A DNA stretch of 28,629 nt from an uncultured Muribaculaceae bacterium. Lineage in GTDB: Bacteria; Bacteroidota; Bacteroidia; Bacteroidales; Muribaculaceae. The notes below the pieces were generated by a model. It was not told where the DNA came from. It saw only the letters and a program-made list of their open reading frames with translations, and ran no database searches. How positions within the stretch are numbered: position 1 is the stretch's first letter; every line of letters begins with the position of its first letter. Made by a program: the position numbers and the translations under genes. The stretch spans positions 1 through 28,629 of the forward strand of contig CAJUIJ010000002.1 in assembly GCA_910586175.1 (NCBI GenBank). Direction: 5' to 3'. This document shows, piece by piece, positions 7,658 through 15,833 of this stretch.

Positions 7658-9765
7658 AACACACCACACGCAAAATAATCTCAAACATTGGCCTCACAGT
7701 CGCCGCCATTGTGATAATATTGCTGCTGTTGCCACACGATGACCGCCAGTCATACAACTACGAGCTGAATCAACCCTGGCGTTACCAACTCCTCACAGCC
7801 GACTTCGACATGCCGATACTTCGCGACTCGACCTCCGCACGTCTCATGCGCGACAGCATCGACAAAGCTTTCGTGCCCTTCGTGCGCCGTGACAGCAAGA
7901 CAGCCGCCAATTATGTGGATCGTCTGCGCACATCGGCCTCCCATAAGGTCTCCGCAGGGCATGCCCAACTACTCGCCTCACTCCTTGCAAAAGCATACGA
8001 CCGCGGAATACTTTCGACCAACCTCTATGCCTCCGTGCAATCCAAACCGCGCAAGGAACTGCGCGTCACCACCGAGGAGAATGGTGCATACTCCGTGCAG
8101 ACAATCGACGCATCGGCTATGCTCACTCCCCCTATGGCATTCAAATATGTTGACTCACTTTACCGTGCCAACACCAACCCGAAGGACCACGCACAATTCA
8201 ATGACGAACTCGCCAAGATGCTCGGCGCCGCCATTACACCCAACGTGGTGATTGACTCGGTGTCAGACTCAAGATTTCGTGAGCAGGAATACCTCACGGT
8301 CAACGGTGCCCTCGGAGTCATCAAGAAAGGGCAGAGGATTGTGGACCGGGGAGAAATAGTCACACCCCAGATATTCACCAACCTCAACACTTACATGGAG
8401 ATGGCCGAACAGAACTCAGCCGACGACAACGCCACCTCCTACTTCATGCTCGGACAAATCATATACCTGCTTCTATGCTTCTCCGCGCTCTACGTGTTTC
8501 TCGGCATATTCCGCCCCCGGTTCCTGTCGAAGATGAAAAACATGGTGTTTCTCATCTCATTCATCACGGCGTTCGTAGTCTTCTCGATCCTGATGTTTGA
8601 ATATATGGGCAATGGCATCTATTTCGTGCCATTCGCTGCAATTCCGGTGGTCATTATAGTCTTCTTCGACTCGCGCACAGCCATATTCTCACTCCTTGTC
8701 ACGGTGATGATCGCAGCCTTGGTGGCAGTATATCCCTACCAATTCATATTCATGGAACTCGCAGCCGGGCTCACAGCCGCCTTCTCAATCAATACCCTCG
8801 AGAAGCGTTCCCAGCTGCTCCGCACCGCACTTTTCACATTCTTTGCATACGCCGTGACATTCGTCGTCATGCTCCTTATATCTGACGGTAATCTGCACGC
8901 TTTCGACTGGCATATAATCGGAGCTTTCGCCATCAACTCCATAGTGCTCTCCTTTGCCTACTTCCTGATACTCATAATTGAAAAGGCATATGGTTTCACT
9001 TCAATGGTGACCCTCGTGGAACTCTCCGACATCAACAACCCGCTGCTGCGGCGTCTCGCAGAGGAGGCACCCGGCACTTTCCAACACTCCATGCAGGTAT
9101 CCACCCTCGCAGCCGAGGCAGCCCGAGCCATAGGAGCGAACACGCAGCTCGTGCGCACCGGGGCCCTCTACCATGACATAGGCAAGCTCGACGGCCCTAT
9201 ATTCTTCACCGAAAACCAGCATGGTGTCAATCCCCACACCGGCTTGAATCCGGTGACGAGCGCCCACAAGATAATATCGCACGTAACCTCCGGACTCGCA
9301 ATAGCCCAAAAAGCCAAGCTCCCCGAGGTGATACGCAATTTCATATCCGAGCACCACGGCAAGTCGGTGACCCGCTTCTTCTACAATACCGCTGTCAACG
9401 AGGCTCCTGATGGAGTAATCGTGGACCGCAAGCAGTTCATGTATCCCGGGCCGAACCCGCGCAGTCGCGAGACCGCAATCCTCATGATGGCAGACTCTGT
9501 AGAAGCCGCATCGCGGAGTCTGAAAGAATATACACCGGAGGCAATAAATGATCTTGTGGACCGCATCATAGACAGTCAGGCCAAGGAAGGTCTCTTCAAT
9601 GACTCCCCCATATCGTTCAGAGACTTGCAGGAGATTAAGGAAACATTCAAGAAGAGACTCTCTACCATCTACCACTCACGGGTGGCATATCCTGAACTGC
9701 GCAAGCCGAAGCCTATCGGTTCATCAGACAAGTCGGACCCATCTGACAAGTCTGACAAGCAATGA
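7654..9765 (+). CDS. pgpH: PgpH-like 7TM-HD cyclic dinucleotide phosphodiesterase
   Basis: A 703-aa membrane protein of the 7TMR-HD family, whose characterised member PgpH degrades c-di-AMP. Visible parts are an N-terminal membrane anchor (about residues 12-26), a long extracytoplasmic 7TMR-HDED-type domain to about 260, a cluster of hydrophobic segments (about 265-460), and a cytoplasmic HD domain. HD-domain metal ligands appear as FQHS (His478), YHDIGK (His507-Asp508) and EHHG (His567-His568), with a later ADSVEAASR helix. The active site looks complete. It overlaps rel by 4 nt. The last 13 residues (SDKSDPSDKSDKQ) come from a 9-bp DNA repeat and are probably not part of the fold. The substrate is inferred from the family. 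Confidence 0.9.
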   Translation: MKHTTRKIISNIGLTVAAIVIILLLLPHDDRQSYNYELNQPWRYQLLTADFDMPILRDSTSARLMRDSIDKAFVPFVRRDSKTAANYVDRLRTSASHKVSAGHAQLLASLLAKAYDRGILSTNLYASVQSKPRKELRVTTEENGAYSVQTIDASAMLTPPMAFKYVDSLYRANTNPKDHAQFNDELAKMLGAAITPNVVIDSVSDSRFREQEYLTVNGALGVIKKGQRIVDRGEIVTPQIFTNLNTYMEMAEQNSADDNATSYFMLGQIIYLLLCFSALYVFLGIFRPRFLSKMKNMVFLISFITAFVVFSILMFEYMGNGIYFVPFAAIPVVIIVFFDSRTAIFSLLVTVMIAALVAVYPYQFIFMELAAGLTAAFSINTLEKRSQLLRTALFTFFAYAVTFVVMLLISDGNLHAFDWHIIGAFAINSIVLSFAYFLILIIEKAYGFTSMVTLVELSDINNPLLRRLAEEAPGTFQHSMQVSTLAAEAARAIGANTQLVRTGALYHDIGKLDGPIFFTENQHGVNPHTGLNPVTSAHKIISHVTSGLAIAQKAKLPEVIRNFISEHHGKSVTRFFYNTAVNEAPDGVIVDRKQFMYPGPNPRSRETAILMMADSVEAASRSLKEYTPEAINDLVDRIIDSQAKEGLFNDSPISFRDLQEIKETFKKRLSTIYHSRVAYPELRKPKPIGSSDKSDPSDKSDKQ
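9724..9759 (+). repeat. 9-bp repeat array at the pgpH 3' end
   Basis: Four in-phase 9-nt units: TCAGACAAG, TCGGACCCA, TCTGACAAG, TCTGACAAG, ending two codons (CAA TGA) before the stop. They encode SDK/SDP triplets. The 9-bp unit keeps the reading frame, so copy number can change without a frameshift. Confidence 0.8.
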
Positions 9766-9800
9766 AAATATTTTTGCACTTTCAGGCGTTATAAATTTAT

Positions 9801-10343
9801 ATGAATGTCTTTCTTATCATATTGTCATGCCTGCTTTGGGCAGGTTCTATTTATTGTCTCTACGGTCGGCAGACCGCAGCCCCTGCACTGTCGTATCTTG
9901 CATTAGTGGCAATATCTTTTATGACAGGCGACGGATTTCCCCTCTTCCCTGTCAACAATACGATACTCGTGGGTTGGCTCTGCATCACATTGGTCGTGAT
10001 GTTCACTACAATATTGCAGTCTGAACCGATGAAGCGCCAGACCAAGGGAATGACATTCATGATAGCCGGCGGCATAGTGGGCCTCGCAGTAGGCCTGCTC
10101 TCCTTCACGTTCGCCGCATCGCTTGCCATGCGCTATTCCTGCATGGCCCTCGGTGTGATTATCGGCACAGCCTTAGGGTTCCTGCTTTACGCACTTACCC
10201 CCGACGGCCGTCCCCTCGGACCCGGCTCACGCAATTTCTTCAATTACCTACTCGCCAAGGGTTTCCCCACTGCAATCACCCTCATGATGCCGGGTTTGGT
10301 GCTTGTGATGGCGATTGCCCTAAATAATGTCAACGCCCTATGA
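9801..10343 (+). CDS. Hypothetical multi-spanning membrane protein
   Basis: A family I do not recognise by name. The 180-aa product is hydrophobic almost throughout, with about five or six membrane segments (near residues 1-18, 28-42, 53-70, 84-105, 110-130 and 155-177) and few charged residues outside short loops such as EPMKRQTKG. It has no catalytic or transporter signature I can see. It starts 35 nt after pgpH in the same direction, and its stop overlaps the next start by 4 nt (ATGA), so it is probably co-transcribed and coupled with the DUF4919 gene. The ATG at 9801 gives a clean hydrophobic N-terminus. Confidence 0.8.
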   Translation: MNVFLIILSCLLWAGSIYCLYGRQTAAPALSYLALVAISFMTGDGFPLFPVNNTILVGWLCITLVVMFTTILQSEPMKRQTKGMTFMIAGGIVGLAVGLLSFTFAASLAMRYSCMALGVIIGTALGFLLYALTPDGRPLGPGSRNFFNYLLAKGFPTAITLMMPGLVLVMAIALNNVNAL

Positions 10344-11449
10344 AACTCAGAAACTTAAGCATAATATCTCTTCTCATAGCATTGGTCTGCATGGTGGCAG
10401 TGCCCGACTACTCGTATGCACGCAAACGCAGCTCCAAGGCAAAGACAACAGCCACCACCTCCAAGAAAAAAACTAAAAAATCGAAATCAAAGAGTTCCAA
10501 ATCAAAGAAATCAAGCTCGAAGTCAAAAAAATCTAAATCGTCGCGCAGGCGCAGCTATGGCGGAGGCTCTGCTTATGCAGGCAACACAGCCTCAGACCAT
10601 GAGATAGAACGCATCGCTTCGCAATATTCCTCACGCCCACTCCCATCAAGGTCTGCTGCCACAACAGCATCTGGAAGCCCCGTGGCCTCGTCTGAAGGGA
10701 AACGTAAAATCAAGGTGGTCAAGCCCGATCTTGAGCAGATACGCAACGTTACACTCGACCCCTCAAGCAAGTTCTACTTCCCGAAACTTCGCAAGAAGTA
10801 TGAAGTGAACGACACAACAATGACGCCGGAGGAGTTCCGATATTTCTACCTCGGCTACATGTTTCAGGAAGATTTTGACCCCTATCGCGTATCGCCCTAC
10901 TCTGCCAAGACCGAAGCGCTCCGCAATAAACCCACCCACACCAAAGCTGAGATAGACACCATCTCTAAATATGCAGAACTCGCCCTGCAGGACAATCCTT
11001 TCGACTTGCAGCAGATGTCATTCTTAGTGCATGTCTTCAAGGAGAGCAAGAAGTTCATACGAGCAAAAATATGGGAATACCGCCTGGAGAATCTTCTCGG
11101 AGCAATAAAGAGCACAGGCACAGGCGAGACCCAAGAAGATGCATGGTATGTGATGTATCCGGTGCATGAATACGACATGGTGCAGTTGCTCGGCTACGAG
11201 CCTGTCGACGCAAAGTTTATCGATGGTGGTTACGACTACCTTGAAGTACAACCCGACCCCTCCGACACGCGAAAGCGCGACAAGTCGGCTAAGGGCTTCT
11301 ACTTCAACGTGATGGTGCCTCAGGAACAATATGAGCTGAAACATCCCGAAGAGGTTAGTATGACCCAAGGAGCAGATCTGACACAGCCGGCGGTATCAGT
11401 AAAAGAGGAACTTGAGGAGATAGACCCGGACGACCTCCCGGCCCAATAA
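10340..11449 (+). CDS. Exported DUF4919 protein with Lys/Ser-rich linker
   Basis: A 369-aa protein with an N-terminal signal peptide or anchor (hydrophobic residues about 8-27, then YARKRSS). It is followed by a very basic low-complexity stretch (about 29-72) made mostly of Lys and Ser, and a folded domain from about 125 to 350 matching the Bacteroidales family DUF4919 (PEEFRYFYLGYMFQEDF, then QDNPFDLQQMSFLVHVF). DUF4919 has no established function. The linker DNA holds two A7 runs (10466-10472, 10525-10531) and an A6 run, where slippage could occur. It is coupled to the upstream membrane protein by a 4-nt overlap. The acidic C-terminus (EELEEIDPDDLP) contrasts with the basic linker. Confidence 0.8.
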   Translation: MKLRNLSIISLLIALVCMVAVPDYSYARKRSSKAKTTATTSKKKTKKSKSKSSKSKKSSSKSKKSKSSRRRSYGGGSAYAGNTASDHEIERIASQYSSRPLPSRSAATTASGSPVASSEGKRKIKVVKPDLEQIRNVTLDPSSKFYFPKLRKKYEVNDTTMTPEEFRYFYLGYMFQEDFDPYRVSPYSAKTEALRNKPTHTKAEIDTISKYAELALQDNPFDLQQMSFLVHVFKESKKFIRAKIWEYRLENLLGAIKSTGTGETQEDAWYVMYPVHEYDMVQLLGYEPVDAKFIDGGYDYLEVQPDPSDTRKRDKSAKGFYFNVMVPQEQYELKHPEEVSMTQGADLTQPAVSVKEELEEIDPDDLPAQ

Positions 11450-11516
11450 AAAAAAATGAACGCAAGCCTCAAGCTTGCAAAAAGTATTAATAACCAAAAA
11501 ACACACTTAGATAAAA

Positions 11517-12089
11517 ATGGAAAAGAAAGTAGCACCGGGCATGTATGTTGAATATGCCTACAAATTATATAATGATGCCGACAATAAACTCCTGTTTGAA
11601 ACCCCCAAGGCCCAACCTGACATGATGGTCTATGGAGTGTCGCAAGAGATAGTGCCGGGTCTTGTGGCCGCTATGGAGGGACTTAAGGCGGGTGACCGAT
11701 TTGGAGTGACGCTCCCTCCTGCTGCCGCATTTGGAGACTATAATCCGCAGGATGTGCTTGATCTTGACATTGCCATATTCCAACGCGACGGCAAGATAGC
11801 CGATGAAGTGAAACCCGGTGCCTTGATTCCTATGATGACAGCAGAAGGGTATCGTGTCATGGGCAAAGTGATAGAAATAGGCAACAACAAGGTAAAAATG
11901 GATTTCAACCATCCATTTGCAGGACTCACCGTGCGCTACGACGGAGAAGTAGTGACTGTGCGCGAAGCCACCGAAGAGGAACTGCACCCCACTCACGGAT
12001 GCTGCGGAGGAGGCTGCAAAGGCTCATGCGGCGACAACGGCTGCGGCGACAGCTGCGGATGCGATTCCGGCTCCTGCAAAAACAACTGA
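11517..12089 (+). CDS. slyD: SlyD-type FKBP peptidyl-prolyl isomerase, Cys-rich tail
   Basis: Cytoplasmic FKBP-family prolyl cis-trans isomerase of the SlyD type, 190 aa. The N-terminal FKBP part (VEYAYKLY, ending in DFNHPFAGLTV at about 129-138) is split by the insert-in-flap domain (about 66-125), as in SlyD. The C-terminal tail (162-187) has eight Cys in CxxxC-like spacing among Gly, Ser and Asp, which matches the metal-binding tails of SlyD proteins that deliver or buffer Ni/Zn. No signal peptide is visible. It follows the DUF4919 gene by 67 nt, a gap with a GCAAGC/GCTTGC stem but no obvious promoter. The 9-bp repeat array begins 2 nt after its stop. Confidence 0.92.
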   Translation: MEKKVAPGMYVEYAYKLYNDADNKLLFETPKAQPDMMVYGVSQEIVPGLVAAMEGLKAGDRFGVTLPPAAAFGDYNPQDVLDLDIAIFQRDGKIADEVKPGALIPMMTAEGYRVMGKVIEIGNNKVKMDFNHPFAGLTVRYDGEVVTVREATEEELHPTHGCCGGGCKGSCGDNGCGDSCGCDSGSCKNN

Positions 12090-12091
12090 TA

Positions 12092-12391
12092 GCTTATAGG
12101 GCCAATAGGGCCAATAAGTCTAATAGGGCTAATAGGGCTAATAGGTCTAATAAGGCTAATAGGGCTAATAAGAAGTCCGCAAGGCTTAATTTTGAAGCTA
12201 TGCGGACTCTTATTATGTTATCTGCGTGTCTTATTAGACCTATTAGACCTATTAGCCTTATTAGACCCATTAGACCTATTCGACCTATTAGCCTTATTAG
12301 ACCTATTTGACCTATTCGACCTATTAGCCTTATTAGACCTATTTGACCTATTAGACCTATTCGGCCTATCAGTCCTATCAGTCATATTAGA
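12092..12391. repeat. Inverted array of 9-bp repeats between convergent genes
   Basis: The left arm (12092-12172) has nine exact-length 9-nt units of the type GCTAATAGG or TCTAATAAG. The right arm (12230-12391) has eighteen 9-nt units of the type CCTATTAGA or CTTATTAGA, essentially the reverse complement of the left units. Between them sits a hairpin (12174-12208). A transcript in either direction could fold into a long stem. The array fills nearly the whole gap between slyD and ribH stop codons. Long open frames here on both strands (RAN.., LLDL..) are produced by the period of three codons and are not genes. Confidence 0.92.
12174..12208. terminator. Central hairpin of the 9-bp repeat array
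   Basis: AGTCCGCA (12174-12181) pairs with TGCGGACT (12201-12208), and an inner GGCTT pairs with AAGCT (one G-T pair) around AATTTTG. It sits between the convergent slyD and ribH genes. The sequence after it is T-rich in both directions (CTTATTA / TCTTATTA) but lacks a clean T-tract. It is probably a bidirectional terminator core, helped by the flanking repeat arms. Confidence 0.55.
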
Positions 12392-12409
12392 CCGACACCC
12401 CTACAAGAT

Positions 12410-12934
12410 CTATTTCCTAAAAGAAGTGTATCGAAGGCCGGCTGCCACATTGTGCAGATTAGCCATCTTTATGGCAGCCACTGCCGCCTCTGCGCCCTTA
12501 TTGCCGAGCGAACCTCCGGCGCGGTCAAGAGCCTGCTGCTCATTTTCGACGGTCAGCACTCCGAAAATCACCGGAGTCTTTCCCTGTGCGTTAAGTTCGG
12601 CTGCCCCTTGTGCAGCTATCTGGCACACATAATCGAAATGAGGGGTATCGCCGCGTATCACACAGCCAATGATTATTATCGCCTTAAGGTCGGGCATATA
12701 ATTCAAAGCCATCCCTGCCGCGTTGACGAGTTCCACAGTGCCGGGCACATCCTGCACAAACATGCTCGTATCTGATACCCCAGCCTTACGCAGCACATCA
12801 ATTGCACCGTCGCGCAGCGCATATGTCACTTTAGGATTCCACTCAGCCGTGAATATCGCGCACTTGAAATTTTCCGCATCCGCAACCTGTGGAATCTCGA
12901 GTTCCGCACCGTTAGTGTTGAGAATTGTAGACAT
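12410..12934 (-). CDS. ribH: 6,7-dimethyl-8-ribityllumazine synthase
   Basis: Penultimate enzyme of riboflavin biosynthesis; it condenses 5-amino-6-ribitylaminouracil with 3,4-dihydroxy-2-butanone 4-phosphate. The 174-aa length is normal. The family core is clear: GCVIRGDTPHFDYV with catalytic His99, followed by PVIFGVLTVE and the phosphate-binding region around Arg138 (ALDRAGG, then LGNKG). Such enzymes form pentamers or icosahedral shells. It is the last gene of the minus-strand cluster, 10 nt after the TPR gene. ribF lies at the other end of the cluster. No FMN riboswitch is visible. Downstream transcription runs into the 9-bp repeat array. Confidence 0.96.
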   Translation of the reverse strand: MSTILNTNGAELEIPQVADAENFKCAIFTAEWNPKVTYALRDGAIDVLRKAGVSDTSMFVQDVPGTVELVNAAGMALNYMPDLKAIIIIGCVIRGDTPHFDYVCQIAAQGAAELNAQGKTPVIFGVLTVENEQQALDRAGGSLGNKGAEAAVAAIKMANLHNVAAGLRYTSFRK

Positions 12935-12944
12935 GTCCTATAAT

Positions 12945-13847
12945 TTATTTTTCCGGTTCTTCGGCCTCCGATTCATCTTTAGGCTGTTCAGCTTGCTTTT
13001 TCACCCTGCGCAATGTAGACTTGGCCGTATGCTGCACCTTCTCCATAAAAGTGCGCCATGAAGACTCATGATTTGCCTGACTATCTATTTTCTCGATCAT
13101 CAGCAGAATTTCCTGTTCAAGGTCAAGACTCTCGAGTGCCACAGCATGCTGAAGCACAGCTGCGAGAAGTCGTTTTGCACGCTGGCTCTCAGTGCGGCTG
13201 TGCATCATGACTCGGGCCATATCGATAGTCATGCGCACCTCGCGGCGGGTCACACGGCCTGTACGCTTCTTGGCAAGCTTGATAGCCTCCATGTAGAAAC
13301 GCACTGCCCCTCGGTAGTCGCCTGTCTGAGCCATCATCTCCGCACCCTTACGCAGAGACTCCACAAGTTTGTCGGTAGCAGCAGCTACACCTGCATTGAC
13401 CTTCTCATAGAGCACACCGGTATTGATTTGCTGTTTGGCCAAGAGTTCGAGGGTCTTCTTGCGCGAGCGTAATATGCGAGTGCTCAATTCCATGGCGAGC
13501 ACATGAATCTCTCCAAATTTCTCGGCATCTTCCTTAAGAAGCTGCTCAAGCACCTTGAAGAGCACTTCCACCTCTTTCTCGCTCTGCTTGTAATCCTTGA
13601 GCATGAAATGAATCTCAGCCAAGTCGAAAAGCAAGATTGCCAACGCATGCTTGAACGGTATGGCCGAGAAGTCAGGGGCCTCACGCAACACGCGCAATGC
13701 CTCCACCTCCTTATCCAATGCCTCATCATACTTCTCTTCACGGCATAGGCTTTGTGCTTCCTCGCGCAAAGCCTGACCTTTCTTCACAAGTTCTTTCTCT
13801 TCATTCGACAGATGCTTCACGTCTAATTTTATATCTTCAAGTGTCAT
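12945..13847 (-). CDS. TPR-like helical repeat protein
   Basis: A 300-aa soluble, highly charged, all-helical protein. Segments such as REEAQSLCREEKYDEALDKEVEAL, FDLAEIHFMLKDYKQSEKEVEVL and MMAQTGDYRGAVRFYMEAIKL have the A/G/Y spacing of tetratricopeptide repeats (about residues 25-60, 70-105 and 168-193). No signal peptide or membrane segment. The C-terminus (about 272-300) is a Lys/Glu-rich tail. A TPR gene directly before ribH is a recurring Bacteroidales arrangement, from general knowledge, but its role is unknown. A scaffold or partner-binding role is inference only. It starts 95 nt after the thioesterase gene, a gap with no promoter I can identify. Confidence 0.8.
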   Translation of the reverse strand: MTLEDIKLDVKHLSNEEKELVKKGQALREEAQSLCREEKYDEALDKEVEALRVLREAPDFSAIPFKHALAILLFDLAEIHFMLKDYKQSEKEVEVLFKVLEQLLKEDAEKFGEIHVLAMELSTRILRSRKKTLELLAKQQINTGVLYEKVNAGVAAATDKLVESLRKGAEMMAQTGDYRGAVRFYMEAIKLAKKRTGRVTRREVRMTIDMARVMMHSRTESQRAKRLLAAVLQHAVALESLDLEQEILLMIEKIDSQANHESSWRTFMEKVQHTAKSTLRRVKKQAEQPKDESEAEEPEK

Positions 13848-13942
13848 GCTCTTTTATTTTTTTCTATTATGTGGGGCATTAACGTCATGTGATGTAAAAA
13901 TCTGACGTATCCACTCCCTATTTATTATAACGCGTTGACTCA

Positions 13943-14392
13943 CTATTTAGTTGCATGAGTCTGCATAGATTCTTCGAGTCCCTTGCGGTAATGGTGGGGC
14001 ACCACCACAGCCTCCTTGGTGTCGGGGTTGATGCTGACCATCACGGTATTGGCAGCGGCCTTGACCTCACGCGTGCTTTTCTCCACTATAACCTGCTGGA
14101 GCACGAAACTCTTTTCTCCCACATGGCTGCATCGGGTGAGCACCTCTATCTGCTCACCAAAATATATGGGCGAGTGATAAGCACAATCTATATTGGCTAT
14201 CACACACTCCACCTTGCGCCACTCCATCTTGCGGTTAAGGGCCTTCTCGAAGAAGTATGCCTTGCCCGTATCGAAAAATGAGAAGTAGACTGTATTGTTA
14301 AGATGACCGAGTATGTCTACGTCATTGAATCTTATCTGCACGTCAATCGAGTGGGAAAACTCGCTGAGCGGCGGCACTGTCTTTATATCCAT
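13943..14392 (-). CDS. Acyl-CoA thioesterase, 4HBT hotdog family
   Basis: A 149-aa single-hotdog protein of the 4-hydroxybenzoyl-CoA thioesterase / YbgC-like group, which hydrolyses acyl-CoA or acyl-ACP thioesters. The signature RFNDVDILGHLNNTVY (21-36) contains the expected Asp (24 or 26), the GH pair (Gly29-His30) and Asn32-33. The region IANIDCAYHSPIYFGEQIEV follows as the second hotdog strand pair. Cytoplasmic, no signal. It lies 46 nt after the DUF721 gene on the same strand. The actual substrate cannot be told from sequence. Confidence 0.88.
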   Translation of the reverse strand: MDIKTVPPLSEFSHSIDVQIRFNDVDILGHLNNTVYFSFFDTGKAYFFEKALNRKMEWRKVECVIANIDCAYHSPIYFGEQIEVLTRCSHVGEKSFVLQQVIVEKSTREVKAAANTVMVSINPDTKEAVVVPHHYRKGLEESMQTHATK

Positions 14393-14438
14393 TTGTACAG
14401 TTATTTTTTCAGAGTGAGATTATTTGAGAAGGTTGTAA

Positions 14439-14729
14439 CTATTTGAACCTTATTTCTTTTATGGCTTCATGTCCGGCAGCTTCGTTGAGAAGCTTTATGA
14501 GTATACTGCGGCTCATGGTGAGTTCCTGACGCAGCGATGCCGAACGCACATAGATGGTCATAAGTCCGTTGTTAACGTACGGGCGACCGCAATATGCAGC
14601 TATATGCTCGCCCACCACCCCGGGCCATGCGGCCACAGCCTTGGCTTCATACAGACGGTCAGTCAAGCCCTGCTGATGCAATGCCTGGCGCAACACGTCG
14701 CCTATCGATTCGGGTTCAAGCCTTTTCAT
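14439..14729 (-). CDS. DUF721 (DciA-like) protein
   Basis: A small DUF721-family protein. The family includes DciA, the replicative-helicase loader or partner in many bacteria. Visible family features are SIGDVLRQAL near the start, AVAAWPGVVGEHIAAY in the middle and the strand-rich LMTIYVRSASLRQELTMSRSILIKLLNE toward the end. The frame opens at 14753, but I choose the ATG at 14729 (MKRLEPESIGDVL) because family proteins start there; it overlaps the end of recF by 14 nt. Its place after recF fits a role in DNA replication or repair, as is common in bacterial recF neighbourhoods. Gene identity is good; the exact helicase-loading function is inferred. Confidence 0.85.
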   Translation of the reverse strand: MKRLEPESIGDVLRQALHQQGLTDRLYEAKAVAAWPGVVGEHIAAYCGRPYVNNGLMTIYVRSASLRQELTMSRSILIKLLNEAAGHEAIKEIRFK

Positions 14730-15816
14730 CGAAGTGTCCATCTTCCACCTCATACACCCGGCTCTCCGACCTCAGACTCCCCAATGTCTCGTCGAGATGC
14801 TCGCGGTTGGTATCGGTAATAAATATCTGCCCGAAGCTGTCGCCTGCACTCACCGTCTCCATGATTCGCGACACACGGCCTGAATCAAGCTTGTCGAATA
14901 TGTCATCAAGCAGGAGCACCGGCTTTTCTCCGGCCTTGCGACGCAAGAAATCATATATTGCAAACTTGAGCGCTATGGTAAATGTCTTCATCTGACCTTG
15001 GCTGCCGAGCCGGCGCATCGAATAACTGTCGAGCTGCATGGCAAGGTCATCGCGGTGTATACCTTGCGAAGTGAACCCAAGAGCCAAATCGCGTGCACGC
15101 TCCGAGCCGAGCACCTCTCTCATGGTGCGCTCGGTCAGGCAGCTCTTGTATGACATGGTGGCTTTCTCCGCATCGCCCGATATGCTCGAATAGAAATGTG
15201 CGAAATCCGGTGTCATCTCCTCCACCCATTGCCTGCGCGCCTCATGAAGCGATGTGGCCATATCACACATCACTGTCTCTATAGACTCATAGAGCAACAC
15301 ATCATTGACTCCTGCGCGCAGCATCTTGTTGCGGCTCTCGAGTGCCTTATTGTAGCGTATGAGCCGCGCGAGATAGGTAGGGTCTGACTGCGAAATCACC
15401 ACATCCATCAACTTGCGGCGCACCTCGCCCGAACCGGTCACGAGCTCCGTGTCGGAAGGTGAGACGGTCACAACCGGGAACTTGCCGATATGCTCTGAGA
15501 TGCGGGGATATTCCTTATCGTTGCGGCGTAGCGTCTTACCCTTGCCGCGCACTATGCCGCAGCTCACGCGCTCCTCCACACCGTTCTCCATTTCATACAC
15601 ACCCTTGACCATCATAGCCTGACAACCATGCCTGATCAAGGCAGCTTCCGGCACACTGCGCATCGGACGAGCCATGCTAAGCAAATGTATCGCTTCGAGC
15701 AAGTTGCTCTTGCCCATCCCATTGAGTCCGAGCAGACAGTTCACGCCGGGAGAGAAGCAAAGGTTTGCCTCGGCAATATTCTTGAAGTCTACAATATCTA
15801 TATTTCTGATCAACAT
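14716..15816 (-). CDS. recF: DNA replication and repair protein RecF
   Basis: SMC-like ATPase of the RecFOR pathway that helps load RecA at gaps. 366 aa, normal length. The Walker A motif GLNGMGKS lies at 30-37, the ABC signature-like GSQGQ at 271-275, and Walker B VLLLDD at 300-305, followed by the KLDSGR D-loop. All ATPase parts are intact. It starts 37 nt after upp, across a 7-bp repeat array, and its 3' end overlaps the DUF721 gene. No dnaA or dnaN is beside it, unlike the classical recF neighbourhood. Confidence 0.95.
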   Translation of the reverse strand: MLIRNIDIVDFKNIAEANLCFSPGVNCLLGLNGMGKSNLLEAIHLLSMARPMRSVPEAALIRHGCQAMMVKGVYEMENGVEERVSCGIVRGKGKTLRRNDKEYPRISEHIGKFPVVTVSPSDTELVTGSGEVRRKLMDVVISQSDPTYLARLIRYNKALESRNKMLRAGVNDVLLYESIETVMCDMATSLHEARRQWVEEMTPDFAHFYSSISGDAEKATMSYKSCLTERTMREVLGSERARDLALGFTSQGIHRDDLAMQLDSYSMRRLGSQGQMKTFTIALKFAIYDFLRRKAGEKPVLLLDDIFDKLDSGRVSRIMETVSAGDSFGQIFITDTNREHLDETLGSLRSESRVYEVEDGHFDEKA

Positions 15817-15833
15817 CGATATAATCCCAAGAC

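Noticed and set aside
9001..9675. Antisense frame (224 codons) within pgpH
   Set aside because: A shadow of the HD domain coding sequence, with no recognisable features.
11999..12632. Open frames of 103 and 146 codons over the 9-bp repeat array (RAN/NKS-rich and LLDL-rich)
   Set aside because: They are a product of the 9-bp period, which keeps frames open. The composition is pure repeat, and they overlap slyD or ribH out of frame.
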